DNA from: Oceanotoga teriensis
GTDB taxonomy: Bacteria; Thermotogota; Thermotogae; Petrotogales; Petrotogaceae
Assembly: GCF_003148465.1 (NCBI RefSeq)
Contig: NZ_QGGI01000013.1
Location: forward strand, 1 to 64,000
Length of the DNA stretch: 64,000 nt
Reading direction: 5' to 3'
Shown here: one piece after another, positions 44,125 through 53,090 of the stretch
How the letters are laid out: each line of letters opens with the position of its first letter
Numbering within the stretch: position 1 is the first letter of the stretch
Notes under the pieces: generated by a model
The model's database searches: none
What the model was told of the DNA's origin: nothing
The model's input: only the letters and a program-made list of their open reading frames with translations
Made by a program: the position numbers and the translations under genes

Positions 44125-45228
44125 TTAAAATAATGCTTTTTCTGTCTCTTTATCAAATGCGTGTATTGCATTTAAATCAAATACTAAATCAAATTCTTGT
44201 TCTGCAACAGCTTCTGTTTTAGGATTTACTTTGGCTGTTATTGATTGACCATCTATATTTACATGAAGTAATGTTTCACTTCCTAATGGTTCTACTACTT
44301 CTACTTTTGACTTAATTTCTGATGATGCATTTGATGTTGGATCAACAAAGTTTTTATCATAAATATCTTCAGGTCTTATTCCAAATACTATTTCTTTTCC
44401 ATCATAATTTTCAAAATATTTTTCAAATTTTTCTGGAACTTTTATATTTACAGAATCACTATTTAGAAAAAATCCATTATCTTTTTTAACTTTTAAATTT
44501 AAGAAATTCATAGCAGGCGTTCCTATAAAACCAGCAACAAAAATATTTTCTGGCCTATGGTAAACATCGTGAGGATTTCCTATTTGTTGTATATAGCCAT
44601 CTTTCATTATAACAATTTTATCAGCCATTGTCATAGCTTCAACTTGGTCATGAGTAACATAAGCTATTGTTGCATTTAATCTTAGATGAAGTTTTTTTAA
44701 TTCTGCTCTCATCTGTACTCTTAATTTTGCATCAAGATTTGATAATGGTTCATCGAATAAGAAGACTTTTGGATCTCTAACTATAGCTCTACCAACTGCA
44801 ACTCTCTGTCTTTGCCCACCTGAAAGTTGTTTAGGTCTTCTATCTAATAGATGTTCTATATCTAAAATTTTAGCAGCATTTTTTACTCTTTGATCAATTT
44901 CATCTTTCGGAAGTTTTCTTAATTTTAACCCAAATGCCATATTATCATATATTGTCATATGTGGGTATAAAGCATAGTTCTGGAAAACCATAGCAATATC
45001 CCTATCTTTAGGTTCTACATCGTTTACAACTTTATCATCAATTTTTATAGTTCCTCTTGATATATCTTCAAGTCCTGCTATCATTCTCAATGTGGTTGTT
45101 TTTCCACATCCAGAAGGTCCTAATAGTACTACGAATTCTTTGTCTAAAATTGTAAAATTTGCGTCTTTTACAGCATGGAATCCATTAGGATAAATTTTAT
45201 TAATATTATCTAATATAACATCAGCCAT
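44125..45228 (-). CDS. Carbohydrate ABC transporter ATP-binding protein (MsmX/UgpC/MalK-like)
   Basis: ATPase for sugar importers. Walker A GPSGCGKTTTLRM (about residues 37-49), signature LSGGQRQRVA, Walker B VFLFDEPLSNLD and H-loop YVTHDQVEAMTMADK; C-terminal TOBE-type regulatory domain from about residue 240 (FGIRPEDIYD). 367 residues. No permease or binding protein is nearby, as for shared ATPases such as MsmX. It follows the Phd/YefM gene by 18 bp and probably depends on that gene's autoregulated promoter. Confidence 0.92.
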   Translation of the reverse strand: MADVILDNINKIYPNGFHAVKDANFTILDKEFVVLLGPSGCGKTTTLRMIAGLEDISRGTIKIDDKVVNDVEPKDRDIAMVFQNYALYPHMTIYDNMAFGLKLRKLPKDEIDQRVKNAAKILDIEHLLDRRPKQLSGGQRQRVAVGRAIVRDPKVFLFDEPLSNLDAKLRVQMRAELKKLHLRLNATIAYVTHDQVEAMTMADKIVIMKDGYIQQIGNPHDVYHRPENIFVAGFIGTPAMNFLNLKVKKDNGFFLNSDSVNIKVPEKFEKYFENYDGKEIVFGIRPEDIYDKNFVDPTSNASSEIKSKVEVVEPLGSETLLHVNIDGQSITAKVNPKTEAVAEQEFDLVFDLNAIHAFDKETEKALF

Positions 45229-45246
45229 TTGTTACACCTCCGGATT

Positions 45247-45501
45247 TTAATCTTCAAAGTTATTAAAAAATTCTTTTATTTGTTTATAGTTTGTCACTTC
45301 ACTCGCATCTAAAAGAGAGAGATCTTTTATTTCTTCTAAGAAATTCATCATATTTTTAAATTTTTCATAATTCATTATTATAGATTCTGGTTTTCCATTT
45401 TTGGTTATTATTATTTCTCCTTTTTTACTCGATTCTATTACTTTTGAAAAATTTGCTTTTGCCTGAGCAACACTTTGAAATTCATAATTGGATAAATTCA
45501 T
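45247..45501 (-). CDS. Phd/YefM-family antitoxin without a toxin gene
   Basis: An 84-residue DNA-binding antitoxin. The N-terminal Phd/YefM fold reads FQSVAQAKANFSKVIESSKKGEIIITKNGKPESIIM, with the conserved 'i..ar..f..l...' and 'iT.nGkp.avl' blocks. The C-terminal ~25 residues (LLDASEVTNYKQIKEFFNNFED) would normally bind a RelE/Doc toxin. No toxin is adjacent on either side: an ABC ATPase follows and a debranching-enzyme gene lies upstream. GGAGG precedes the ATG. It may now act only as a local transcription regulator. Confidence 0.85.
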   Translation of the reverse strand: MNLSNYEFQSVAQAKANFSKVIESSKKGEIIITKNGKPESIIMNYEKFKNMMNFLEEIKDLSLLDASEVTNYKQIKEFFNNFED

Positions 45502-45513
45502 AAATATTCCTCC

Positions 45514-45550
45514 TGACTACAATTATAGTCATTTTATGTTTTTTAGTCAA
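45514..45550 (-). promoter_or_regulatory. Promoter and operator of the antitoxin-ATPase unit
   Basis: On the minus strand TTGACT (45550-45545), 17-bp spacer and TATAAT (45527-45522). The -10 is embedded in a perfect inverted repeat TGACTA-n6-TAGTCA (45514-45531), the placement expected for a Phd/YefM auto-operator. Confidence 0.7.
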
Positions 45551-45586
45551 GTATATTGAATAACAGAAATAACATAATATTTGTTT

Positions 45587-47494
45587 TTAATCATTAATAA
45601 TTGAGTATATTCTTATTATTTCAGATACAGACCATGCTTGAGAAAAACATCCTTTTTTATTGTGTGGCCAATTACCTTCTAATATTTCTGGAATTGTTGA
45701 ACACCACTCATTTTGAATCATATTTTCTAAAGGTTTTAGTAATTCTTTGATTAATTTTTTTATTTCAAATGAATAATTATTAGTTTTTAATAAGGCTTCA
45801 TAAAAAGGACCTAAAAGCCAAGGCCATACATTTCCTTGATGATAAGAACCATCTCTTGTTGTTCTATTTCCTGTATAAATTCCTATATAAGATGGATCTT
45901 TTTGAGATAGAGTTTTTAAGCCAAATGGTGTAAAAAGTTCATCAAATACTTTTTTTACTATTTGTTTAGATTTTTCATCGTTTAATAAATTGAAAGGTAA
46001 GGAGACTGAAAATATTTGATTAGGTCTTATGCTTTTATTTTTTTCATTTTCATTTATATAATCATATAAACAATTTTCTTTTTCATTCCAAAATATTTTA
46101 TTAAAAGAATCTAATATTTTATTAGAAATTTTATTTTTAAATTCTAAATGGAATTTTTCTGAGAAAAATTCCATTATTTTTATACTGTTGAACCATAAGG
46201 CGTTTATTTCAACGGCTTTTCCATATCTGGGTGTCACAACCCAATCATCTACTTTTACATCCATCCAAGTTAATTGTGTTTCTTTATTTCCAGTATAAAG
46301 CAAATAGTCTTTATCCATATATATATTATATTTTGTACCTTTTATATGTTTTTCAATTATATTTTCCATTTTTTTATAATATTTTTTTATAAAAGATTCA
46401 TCATTTGTTTTTATATAGTATTTATACATTGCTATAAATAACCATAGTGTACCATCAGCAGTATTATATCCTCCAGGTTTTCCTGTATAATCATCAAAAA
46501 CATTAGGTATTAATCCTTCTGATTCATTTTCTAGAAACGTTTCCATTATTTCTTTAAATAAAGATATTTTATTTTGAGATAGAGTAAGACCTTCTAAAGC
46601 GATCATTGTATCTCTTCCCCAATCAGTAAACCAAGGAAATCCAGCCATTATCGTGTGTTTTTTTGTGCTTTTTCTGTAAGATATAAAATTTTTTGAATTT
46701 ATTTTTAAAATATCATCAATTTTTTCTGATTTTTGTTTATCTTCGCTTTCTTTTATAAATTTATCTATAAAGTCAAAATTATCTATTTCATATATACTTT
46801 CTAATGATGAAAATGTTATATATAGTTTTTCATTAGGCATTAACACTTTTTCTATTTTATTTTTAGATATTATTTCTTCATACGCAAATAATCCTCTTTC
46901 ATTTTCTTGATCATAAAATATATTATTAATTTTATGATCATTTTCTAATATTAATCCATTTGTATTTATGCAGATCTTATTATTAAAATTGGTATTTATT
47001 AAATTAAAATTTTTTTTAGATTCTGTTATTTTTAAATTTAATTGATTTGGTAGAGTATTTTTATGAATATCTCTATCATTTAAATAAGGAATTATTGTTA
47101 ATTTAGTCGGTTCATTTGAAAAATTTTCATATATTAAAGCAACTAAATTTTTCTTTTCTAACATTATTATTTTTTTATTTATAAATATATTATTTATTTT
47201 TATCAACCATTCTGGATAAGATATATGTTTGAAAGAGATTATTTTATCAAAACCTTTTTCTTTATAACCATTTGCATCTTTTAAGGTTGAAATATAGTGT
47301 TTTTCATTTTTATTTTCAACTATTTCACTAACTCTTGATACTAATATTCTTCTATCTACAGGAGGATTTAAAGATACAGATAATATAGAATGATATCTAC
47401 TTGTATTATTTGAAATTCCTGTTGATGATGATGTCCCACCAAGATTGTTTGTTAAAAGGTATTCCATTTGAGAATAATTTGTTAAAGTGTTCAT
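45587..47494 (-). CDS. Amylo-alpha-1,6-glucosidase-type glycogen debranching enzyme (GDE_C)
   Basis: A GH133-like debranching enzyme. The N-terminal sandwich domain begins EYLLTNNLGGTSSSTGISNN, and the (alpha/alpha)6 barrel has GFPWFTDWGRDTMIALEGL, with the catalytic region EITQLTWMDVKV-like ETQLTWMDVKVDDW, and GVKLEG-equivalent GNWPHNKKGCFSQAWSVSEI at the end. About 635 residues. I start at the ATG 47494 after AAGGAGG. With glgX it is a second, unrelated way to open alpha-1,6 branches. Last gene of the tsaC-coaX-radical SAM-fliT-like unit. Confidence 0.88.
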   Translation of the reverse strand: MNTLTNYSQMEYLLTNNLGGTSSSTGISNNTSRYHSILSVSLNPPVDRRILVSRVSEIVENKNEKHYISTLKDANGYKEKGFDKIISFKHISYPEWLIKINNIFINKKIIMLEKKNLVALIYENFSNEPTKLTIIPYLNDRDIHKNTLPNQLNLKITESKKNFNLINTNFNNKICINTNGLILENDHKINNIFYDQENERGLFAYEEIISKNKIEKVLMPNEKLYITFSSLESIYEIDNFDFIDKFIKESEDKQKSEKIDDILKINSKNFISYRKSTKKHTIMAGFPWFTDWGRDTMIALEGLTLSQNKISLFKEIMETFLENESEGLIPNVFDDYTGKPGGYNTADGTLWLFIAMYKYYIKTNDESFIKKYYKKMENIIEKHIKGTKYNIYMDKDYLLYTGNKETQLTWMDVKVDDWVVTPRYGKAVEINALWFNSIKIMEFFSEKFHLEFKNKISNKILDSFNKIFWNEKENCLYDYINENEKNKSIRPNQIFSVSLPFNLLNDEKSKQIVKKVFDELFTPFGLKTLSQKDPSYIGIYTGNRTTRDGSYHQGNVWPWLLGPFYEALLKTNNYSFEIKKLIKELLKPLENMIQNEWCSTIPEILEGNWPHNKKGCFSQAWSVSEIIRIYSIIND

Positions 47495-47504
47495 TTTTTC
47501 CTCC

Positions 47505-47840
47505 TTATCCACTTCTATCTATTTTTTTTCTTATTAAGCCTTCTTGTACGCCATAATATCCTTTTTGTATTGCTTTTTTGCCTATTTGTATATTTTTTTG
47601 ATTGTTTTTTAGAGTATTTATTTTTTCATTTATTTTTTCATTTCTATTTTTATCATTTTCTATTATTTTTTTTATGATTATTTTTACTTTTTCATCAGAA
47701 AATTTTTCTATTTTTTTAATTTCTTGAAGACGTTCATCAAGAAGATTGTTGAATTCTTCAAATTTTTCTTCTTGAATAAGGATATTTAAATTTGTTTCTA
47801 TTGTTTCTAAATTATTTATTAGTTCATTTAAATCATTCAT
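47505..47840 (-). CDS. FliT-like coiled-coil protein (possible flagellar chaperone)
   Basis: A 111-residue, almost entirely helical, charged protein. NLLDERLQEIKKIEKF recalls the 'LL.eR..li..l' region of FliT, and the C-terminal GKKAIQKGYYGVQEG resembles the 'gk.a..aY' tail of FliT-like proteins. Homology is weak, so the call is tentative; an unrelated coiled-coil protein is possible. It overlaps the radical SAM gene upstream by 8 bp and is followed 10 bp later by the debranching enzyme gene. Confidence 0.4.
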   Translation of the reverse strand: MNDLNELINNLETIETNLNILIQEEKFEEFNNLLDERLQEIKKIEKFSDEKVKIIIKKIIENDKNRNEKINEKINTLKNNQKNIQIGKKAIQKGYYGVQEGLIRKKIDRSG

Positions 47841-49182
47841 TTTTTACCTCCATCCTTTTCTTTTTTAAATATAATTTTATTTTGGAAATTTCTTCTTCAG
47901 TCATTCCCTTATCCCACCAATAAGGTATGAATGTATTATTTAATAATAATGGGTCTAAATTATCTTGGATTTGTTTGTTTTCAACCATTTTTTTATAGTC
48001 TTCTGTACCCGGTATTGGTGTAAATTCATTTACATTTGCCTGTATTCCCAAATCAAAACAAAAATCTATGGCATTATATATATCGTCTATTTTTTGTCCA
48101 GGTAAATTTGATATTATATATGCTCCAATATCTTTTAAATCTAAATCAGATTTTTTAAAACAATTTACAGCGTTTATTAAATCTGCATTAGTTACTTTTG
48201 CTCCAGTATTTTTTTGCAAATTGGGATCTGAAGTTTCATATCCCAATTTTATAGTTTTGAAATTTGCATTTTTTAGTAAATCTGATATTTCTTGATTAAC
48301 TCTATGGGCATGTATTCCATTTGGCAAATGATAATTAACTTTTATGTTGGCAAGGTCTTTTAACAATTCTTTTAAATCTCTTCTTAATAAAAATGCATCA
48401 TCAAAAAAAACTATATTTTTTAAATTTGGCCATTTTTCTTTTATATTATATATATTTTCAATTAAATTTTTTTTAGATCTATAATTGTATTTCCACATAT
48501 TATGAGTTACGCAGTATGAACAGTTATAAGGACATCCTATTGAAGCTGTAATAACTGCATATGGCATTTTTCCATTATATACAGAATAGTCTGGGTCTAA
48601 TTCTTCAAACCAATTATATTCCTTTAAATCATAATTTAATTCTTTTAACATATTTTTTATTGGTATTAATCCTGTTCCATTTAAAACTTTTACGTTTAAG
48701 TCTTTAAATGTTTTTTTTGCATGTTCTGTATATATATTTGTATATATACCGCCAAGATATATCTTTGTGTCATTATGTATTTTTCTTATGAAATCTATCG
48801 TCTTTTTTGCTCCATAATACCAATATGTCATTGTGACTCCAACCAATATTGCATCTACTTTTCCAATTTCTTTTAACTTTTGTTCGAATAGTTCCTCGGG
48901 TAATCCATATTTTTTAAATTTTCTTGGTATAAATTGTATAATTTCAGGTTTTTTTACTTCTTTAGATATAAATTTTCCTGTTCCATAATATCTGTCTTTT
49001 ATATTTTTGTATTTTTCTAGTTCTTCATCATGTCTATACATTAAATCAATGAAATGAACTTCATGACCTTCTTTTTTTAATATAGAAGAAATATAGAGTA
49101 ATCCTAAAGGTTTTAACCAAAAATCATATGCTGCAGAGTCATATATCCAGGGATTGATTATCAAAAATTTCAAATTATTCAC
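47833..49182 (-). CDS. B12-binding-type radical SAM protein
   Basis: A 449-residue radical SAM enzyme with an N-terminal cobalamin-binding-like Rossmann domain (residues 1-160; LGLLYISSILKKEGHEVHFID, then ILVGVTMTYWYYG). The 4Fe-4S motif is CPYNCSYC (CxxxCxxC). The catalytic reaction cannot be named; relatives modify RNA, lipids or natural products. It overlaps both coaX upstream and the FliT-like gene downstream by 8 bp, so it is part of that operon. Confidence 0.85.
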   Translation of the reverse strand: MNNLKFLIINPWIYDSAAYDFWLKPLGLLYISSILKKEGHEVHFIDLMYRHDEELEKYKNIKDRYYGTGKFISKEVKKPEIIQFIPRKFKKYGLPEELFEQKLKEIGKVDAILVGVTMTYWYYGAKKTIDFIRKIHNDTKIYLGGIYTNIYTEHAKKTFKDLNVKVLNGTGLIPIKNMLKELNYDLKEYNWFEELDPDYSVYNGKMPYAVITASIGCPYNCSYCVTHNMWKYNYRSKKNLIENIYNIKEKWPNLKNIVFFDDAFLLRRDLKELLKDLANIKVNYHLPNGIHAHRVNQEISDLLKNANFKTIKLGYETSDPNLQKNTGAKVTNADLINAVNCFKKSDLDLKDIGAYIISNLPGQKIDDIYNAIDFCFDLGIQANVNEFTPIPGTEDYKKMVENKQIQDNLDPLLLNNTFIPYWWDKGMTEEEISKIKLYLKKKRMEVKNE

Positions 49183-49942
49183 CTCTTAAATATTTCATAT
49201 AATATGATATCCCTTTTAAAGTAAGATTTTCATCAAAATTTTTAAATATGTATGAATTTGTTTTTAAGTTTTTTGCCATTCCTCCTGTAGTTATTATTTT
49301 GTAATTTATACTATCTTGTTCTTTTATTTTTTCTATTAATGTTTCAAGACCATACAAAATAGTTTTTATTATTCCTATTTGTACATTATCATCAGTATTT
49401 GTTCCATAATTATAATCAGGAATATTTAATTCTATTTGTGGTACTTGAGCTGTATTGGAAAATAAAGCCATCATAGAAGTTTTAAAACCAGGGGTTATAG
49501 ATCCTCCAACAAAATTACCATTTTTTAATACATCTAAAGTTATTGCAGTACCAAAATCTAAAGTTATACAATTTTGACCATATTCTAATTTACTTGCAAT
49601 TACATTAGATATTCGATCTGCACCTATTTGTGCTGGATAATCAGCCATATATTTTATGTTATATACATTTTGAAATGGAGATACAAATATAGAATCTAAA
49701 GAAAAATATTTTTTGGAAAATTTTTCTAAAATATAAGCTTTAGAAGGTACAACATTTGAAATACCGATATCTTTAATAGTATCTATTTTAATATTTTTAT
49801 TATCAAATAATATTTTTATTATAGAGAATAATTCATCTTCCGTTTCAAAGCTTTTTGTTCCTATACGCCATGTTGTAAAATTATTATTATTTTTAACTCC
49901 TAATACGGTATGAGAATTTCCTATATCGAATAATAATTCCAT
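49175..49942 (-). CDS. coaX: Type III pantothenate kinase
   Basis: Phosphorylates pantothenate in coenzyme A synthesis. The ASKHA-fold motifs are LFDIGNSHTVLGV at the N-terminus, ADYPAQIGADRISN and TLDFGTAITLDVL, with the GGSITPGFKTSM loop and ITTGGMAKNL near the end. The 255-residue length is typical. GGAGG precedes the ATG. It is 15 bp after tsaC. Confidence 0.93.
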   Translation of the reverse strand: MELLFDIGNSHTVLGVKNNNNFTTWRIGTKSFETEDELFSIIKILFDNKNIKIDTIKDIGISNVVPSKAYILEKFSKKYFSLDSIFVSPFQNVYNIKYMADYPAQIGADRISNVIASKLEYGQNCITLDFGTAITLDVLKNGNFVGGSITPGFKTSMMALFSNTAQVPQIELNIPDYNYGTNTDDNVQIGIIKTILYGLETLIEKIKEQDSINYKIITTGGMAKNLKTNSYIFKNFDENLTLKGISYYMKYLRGE

Positions 49943-49957
49943 AAAAACCTCCTATTT

Positions 49958-50989
49958 TTATCTTATTATTGTGGATGCTTTTCTTATCCTATTCATTATA
50001 CCAATACCAATACCTTTATCTTTTATGCCAGATATTATTATATTCTCAGAAATTTTATCATATTTTCTCAGTAAATAAAATAATTTTACAGATATTTTAT
50101 AGTATTCGAATCTTTTTGAGATTATTTCATAATTAAGGTTATTTTTTTTATAAAATTCTTCTAATTCTTCATAACCTAGAACTATTGAATTGGATCTTTT
50201 TTTATATTCATCTAATATTATTTTTTTTTCATCTTCGATATTATTTTTTTCTTCTATTAATATTACGGGAATATCTGGAGAATAATGTTTGTATTTCATG
50301 CCAGGTGCCAAAGCTATATCAGCTTTTACTTTGCCAAAAACAAAATCAGGTATTTTTATACTTCCAAATATTTCTTCAAGTTTTTCAGGTGGAATTGGCC
50401 CTGGTCTTAATATTGTTGGTACATCATTTGATAAATCTAATACAGTTGATTCTATTCCGTATTTTAATTCTTCAGCAGTTATAATCATGTCAACTCTATT
50501 ATTCATATCTTCAATAACATGTTCAGGTCTTGTTGGACTTGGTTTTCCAGATAAATTAGCACTTGGAGCAGCAATTGGTAAATCAGTCATTTTTAATAGT
50601 TTATTAGCTATTGGATGTACGGGTATTCTTATTGCAACAGTCTTTCTACCACCAGTTGCAGCATTAGGAACTATATCTTTTTTATTTAATACAAAAGTTA
50701 TAGGACCAGGTGTTAAAATTTTTATTTTTTTTAATAATGAATAATCTATATAACAAATTTCTGACATTTTTTCTAATTTATTTATATGAAGTATTAAAGG
50801 ATTATCTGAAGGTCTTCCTTTTGCATTATATATTTTTTTTATTGCTATTTCATTTAACCCGTTTGCTCCAAGTCCATAAACAGTTTCTGTTGGAAATACT
50901 ACAGTTCCATTATTTTTTAGTATTTTTGAAGCTTCTTTTAATTCATTTTCTTCGAAATCAAAAGAGTTCATTTTGATTATTTTTGTCAT
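49958..50989 (-). CDS. tsaC: L-threonylcarbamoyladenylate synthase (Sua5/YwlC type)
   Basis: First enzyme of tRNA t6A37 synthesis. The YrdC domain (residues 1-210) shows VVFPTETVYGLGANG, SDNPLILHI, PGPITFVLN and RIPVHP; ESTVLDLS and ILRPGPIPPE follow. The ~130-residue C-terminal Sua5 extension (APGMKYKHYSPDIPV) makes it the long form, 343 residues. First gene of the unit continuing through coaX to the debranching enzyme. Confidence 0.93.
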   Translation of the reverse strand: MTKIIKMNSFDFEENELKEASKILKNNGTVVFPTETVYGLGANGLNEIAIKKIYNAKGRPSDNPLILHINKLEKMSEICYIDYSLLKKIKILTPGPITFVLNKKDIVPNAATGGRKTVAIRIPVHPIANKLLKMTDLPIAAPSANLSGKPSPTRPEHVIEDMNNRVDMIITAEELKYGIESTVLDLSNDVPTILRPGPIPPEKLEEIFGSIKIPDFVFGKVKADIALAPGMKYKHYSPDIPVILIEEKNNIEDEKKIILDEYKKRSNSIVLGYEELEEFYKKNNLNYEIISKRFEYYKISVKLFYLLRKYDKISENIIISGIKDKGIGIGIMNRIRKASTIIR

Positions 50990-51096
50990 TTTTATAAGTC
51001 CCCTTTTTAATTTAATCTATTTATAATTTTATCAAATAAATTTTTCTTTTAATTGAAGTAAAAATAGTTATTTTAATAATTAATCTTTTTTTCATT

Positions 51097-51134
51097 TTTT
51101 ATAAATATTGAAATATTTTTCAATATTTATAAAA
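51097..51134. repeat. Perfect 17-bp inverted repeat upstream of glnA
   Basis: TTTTATAAATATTGAAA (51097-51113) and its exact complement (51118-51134) around TATT. It lies between divergent tsaC and glnA genes, upstream of the glnA promoter, so it is not an mRNA terminator for either gene; a protein-binding site or cruciform is more likely. Confidence 0.65.
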
Positions 51135-51145
51135 TTTCACCTATA

Positions 51146-51201
51146 TTCAAATCTAATTATTCATATATAAGATTTGAAAACTTTTTCAATGATGATAAAA
51201 T
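51146..51201 (+). promoter_or_regulatory. glnA promoter with overlapping inverted repeat (candidate operator)
   Basis: TTGAAA (51174-51179) and extended -10 TGA-TAAAAT (TAAAAT 51196-51201), 16-bp spacer. A 9-bp inverted repeat TTCAAATCT (51146-51154) / AGATTTGAA (51170-51178) overlaps the -35, the usual position of a nitrogen-control repressor site. The regulator is not identified in this window. Confidence 0.6.
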
Positions 51202-51234
51202 TTTCATAGTAATTAAATAAAGGGGGAGATTATT

Positions 51235-52602
51235 TTGGAGTTAAAAAAAATTGATTTTGAAAATTTTGATATAGAGGAATTAGATTTTTTAGATTTAATG
51301 ATGATAGATATTGAAGGTAATATAAGACATGTTAGTATAGCTAAAGGTTTTATAAATGAAAAATTATTCGAAGAAGGAATAGGTTTTGATGCTTCTAATT
51401 TAGGATTTGCTAAAGTAACAAAATCTGATATGGTTGCAATACCAGATAAAAATATGTCTTTTTTGGAATACAAAGATGAGTTTTCTATTTTACATATGTT
51501 TTGTGATGTTGTAGATCCTTTTGATAATTCTAATGTTTTTGCTCAATATCCTCGTAATATTATTAAACTTACTCATAAGTATTTATTAGAAAACAATATT
51601 GCTGAAAATGTTAAAATGCTTGTGGAACTTGAGTTTCATGTTTTTGATGATGTTTCTTATTCAAGTAATTTTTCACATTCTTATTATCAAGTTATGAGTA
51701 GTGAAGGTATTGGTGAATATTATGATAATCAACCAAGAATGCGTAATAATAGGGGTTATCATAATATTTATCCAACAGAAAAATATTTTACTTTTAGAAA
51801 TCAAGTAGTTAATGTTATGGAAAGTATTGGAATTCCTGTTAAGTATCATCATCATGAAGTTGGAACTGCACAGCTTGAAATTGAATTAAATTTTATTGGC
51901 ATAGATAAAGTTGCTGATTATGTAACTCTTTCTAGATGGATTATAAAAAATATTGCAGAGGAAAATAATTTGTTTGTTACTTTTATGCCTAAACCAATAT
52001 ATAATATGCCTGGAAATGGAATGCATGTTCATCAGTTTTTAGAAAAAGATAATAAAACACTTTTTGTTGGTGATAAAGAGCATGGACTTAGTGAATTAGC
52101 ATTAAATTATTTAAGTGGAATATTAGATCATAGTTTAACTGGATCTTTATTAGCTTTTACCAATCCAAGCACCAATTCTTTTAAAAGACTTGTACCTGGA
52201 TTTGAAGCACCAATAAGTGCTACTTTTGCAAAAGGAAGTAGATCTGCTGCTATAAGAATACCAGGTTATTTAAAAGAAGATAATGTGAGAATTGAATTTA
52301 GAACTGGAGATGCTACTGCCAATCTTTATTATTCTTTATCTGCAATGGTCTTGGCAGGTATAGATGGAATTTTGAATAAATCGAATCCTATTGAAAAAGG
52401 ATATAGTTCTATTGATCATTTAGAAGATAAACAATTTCCTCTTTCTTTAGATAAAGTATTATTAGGCCTTAAAAATGATAATGAATATTTACTTAGAGTT
52501 TTTCCGAAAGATTTAATAGAATTATGGATTAATAATAAGTCAAAAGAAGCTTCTTATGTATATAATGCACCAACTCCTCAAGAGTATGAGCTTTATTTTT
52601 AA
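51235..52602 (+). CDS. glnA: Glutamine synthetase type I
   Basis: Makes glutamine from glutamate, ammonia and ATP. GFDASNLGFAKVTKSDM, VELEFHVFD (metal site), NMPGNGMHVHQFLE, FTNPSTNSFKRLVPGFEAP and RSAAIRIP are the expected signatures; 455 residues suits the GSI-alpha/gamma group. The C-terminal adenylylation tyrosine region (NLYY) is not clearly present. It starts with TTG at 51235 after AGGGGGAGA. A pair of inverted repeats sits upstream. Confidence 0.95.
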   Translation: MELKKIDFENFDIEELDFLDLMMIDIEGNIRHVSIAKGFINEKLFEEGIGFDASNLGFAKVTKSDMVAIPDKNMSFLEYKDEFSILHMFCDVVDPFDNSNVFAQYPRNIIKLTHKYLLENNIAENVKMLVELEFHVFDDVSYSSNFSHSYYQVMSSEGIGEYYDNQPRMRNNRGYHNIYPTEKYFTFRNQVVNVMESIGIPVKYHHHEVGTAQLEIELNFIGIDKVADYVTLSRWIIKNIAEENNLFVTFMPKPIYNMPGNGMHVHQFLEKDNKTLFVGDKEHGLSELALNYLSGILDHSLTGSLLAFTNPSTNSFKRLVPGFEAPISATFAKGSRSAAIRIPGYLKEDNVRIEFRTGDATANLYYSLSAMVLAGIDGILNKSNPIEKGYSSIDHLEDKQFPLSLDKVLLGLKNDNEYLLRVFPKDLIELWINNKSKEASYVYNAPTPQEYELYF

Positions 52603-52606
52603 ATTT

Positions 52607-52639
52607 GAAAAGGACTGATAATATTTATCAGTCCTTTTC
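52607..52639. terminator. Bidirectional terminator
   Basis: Perfect 15-bp stem GAAAAGGACTGATAA (52607-52621; complement 52625-52639) with a 3-nt loop between convergent glnA and fliJ. The inner 11 bp are the same as in the terminator at 26689-26719. Confidence 0.88.
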
Positions 52640-53074
52640 TCTATTTATATACATTTTTTGAGCTATTTCATCCATTTCTTTTGCTTCTATTATTTTTTCT
52701 TGTGATAAATATTCTTCATATTTTCTAAATTTTAATTTTTCTATTATATCTTTTTCTTTTTTTGCTTCTAAAAATTTTTTTCTGGCTTTTTCTTCTTCTC
52801 TTAATTTTTTTTGATATTGTTTTATTAATTCTATTCTTTTTTGTTTTAAAAAATGTCTATATTTGATCAATTCTTGGACTTTTGTAGAGGATAATGAATT
52901 TTTTAGTTCATTATCAAAATAAAGTCCATAATCATTTATTTTTTTATCTAAATTTGATATAGAATTTTCTACCTGCATTCTTTCATTTATCTTTTTGGAC
53001 AGGTTTTCTTTTTCAATATTTTCAAATTTTTCTTTTAAATCTAATATGCGTTGTAAATTAAAATTAAATTTCAT
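52628..53074 (-). CDS. fliJ: FliJ-like flagellar export coiled-coil protein
   Basis: A 148-residue coiled coil of the FliJ type, which stabilises the FliI ATPase in the flagellar export gate. It begins MKFNFNLQRILDLKEKFEN, the typical FliJ start, and continues as an uninterrupted charged helix pair. No FliI or FliH gene is next to it; it ends a long non-flagellar operon, consistent with scattered flagellar genes. Identification is by start motif, size and coiled coil. Confidence 0.75.
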   Translation of the reverse strand: MKFNFNLQRILDLKEKFENIEKENLSKKINERMQVENSISNLDKKINDYGLYFDNELKNSLSSTKVQELIKYRHFLKQKRIELIKQYQKKLREEEKARKKFLEAKKEKDIIEKLKFRKYEEYLSQEKIIEAKEMDEIAQKMYINREKD

Positions 53075-53090
53075 TTATTTTATCTCTACT

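Noticed and set aside
50289-50744. Open frame of 151 codons on the + strand
   Set aside because: It is antisense to tsaC, whose protein has a complete family signature; no ribosome-binding site or recognisable domain.
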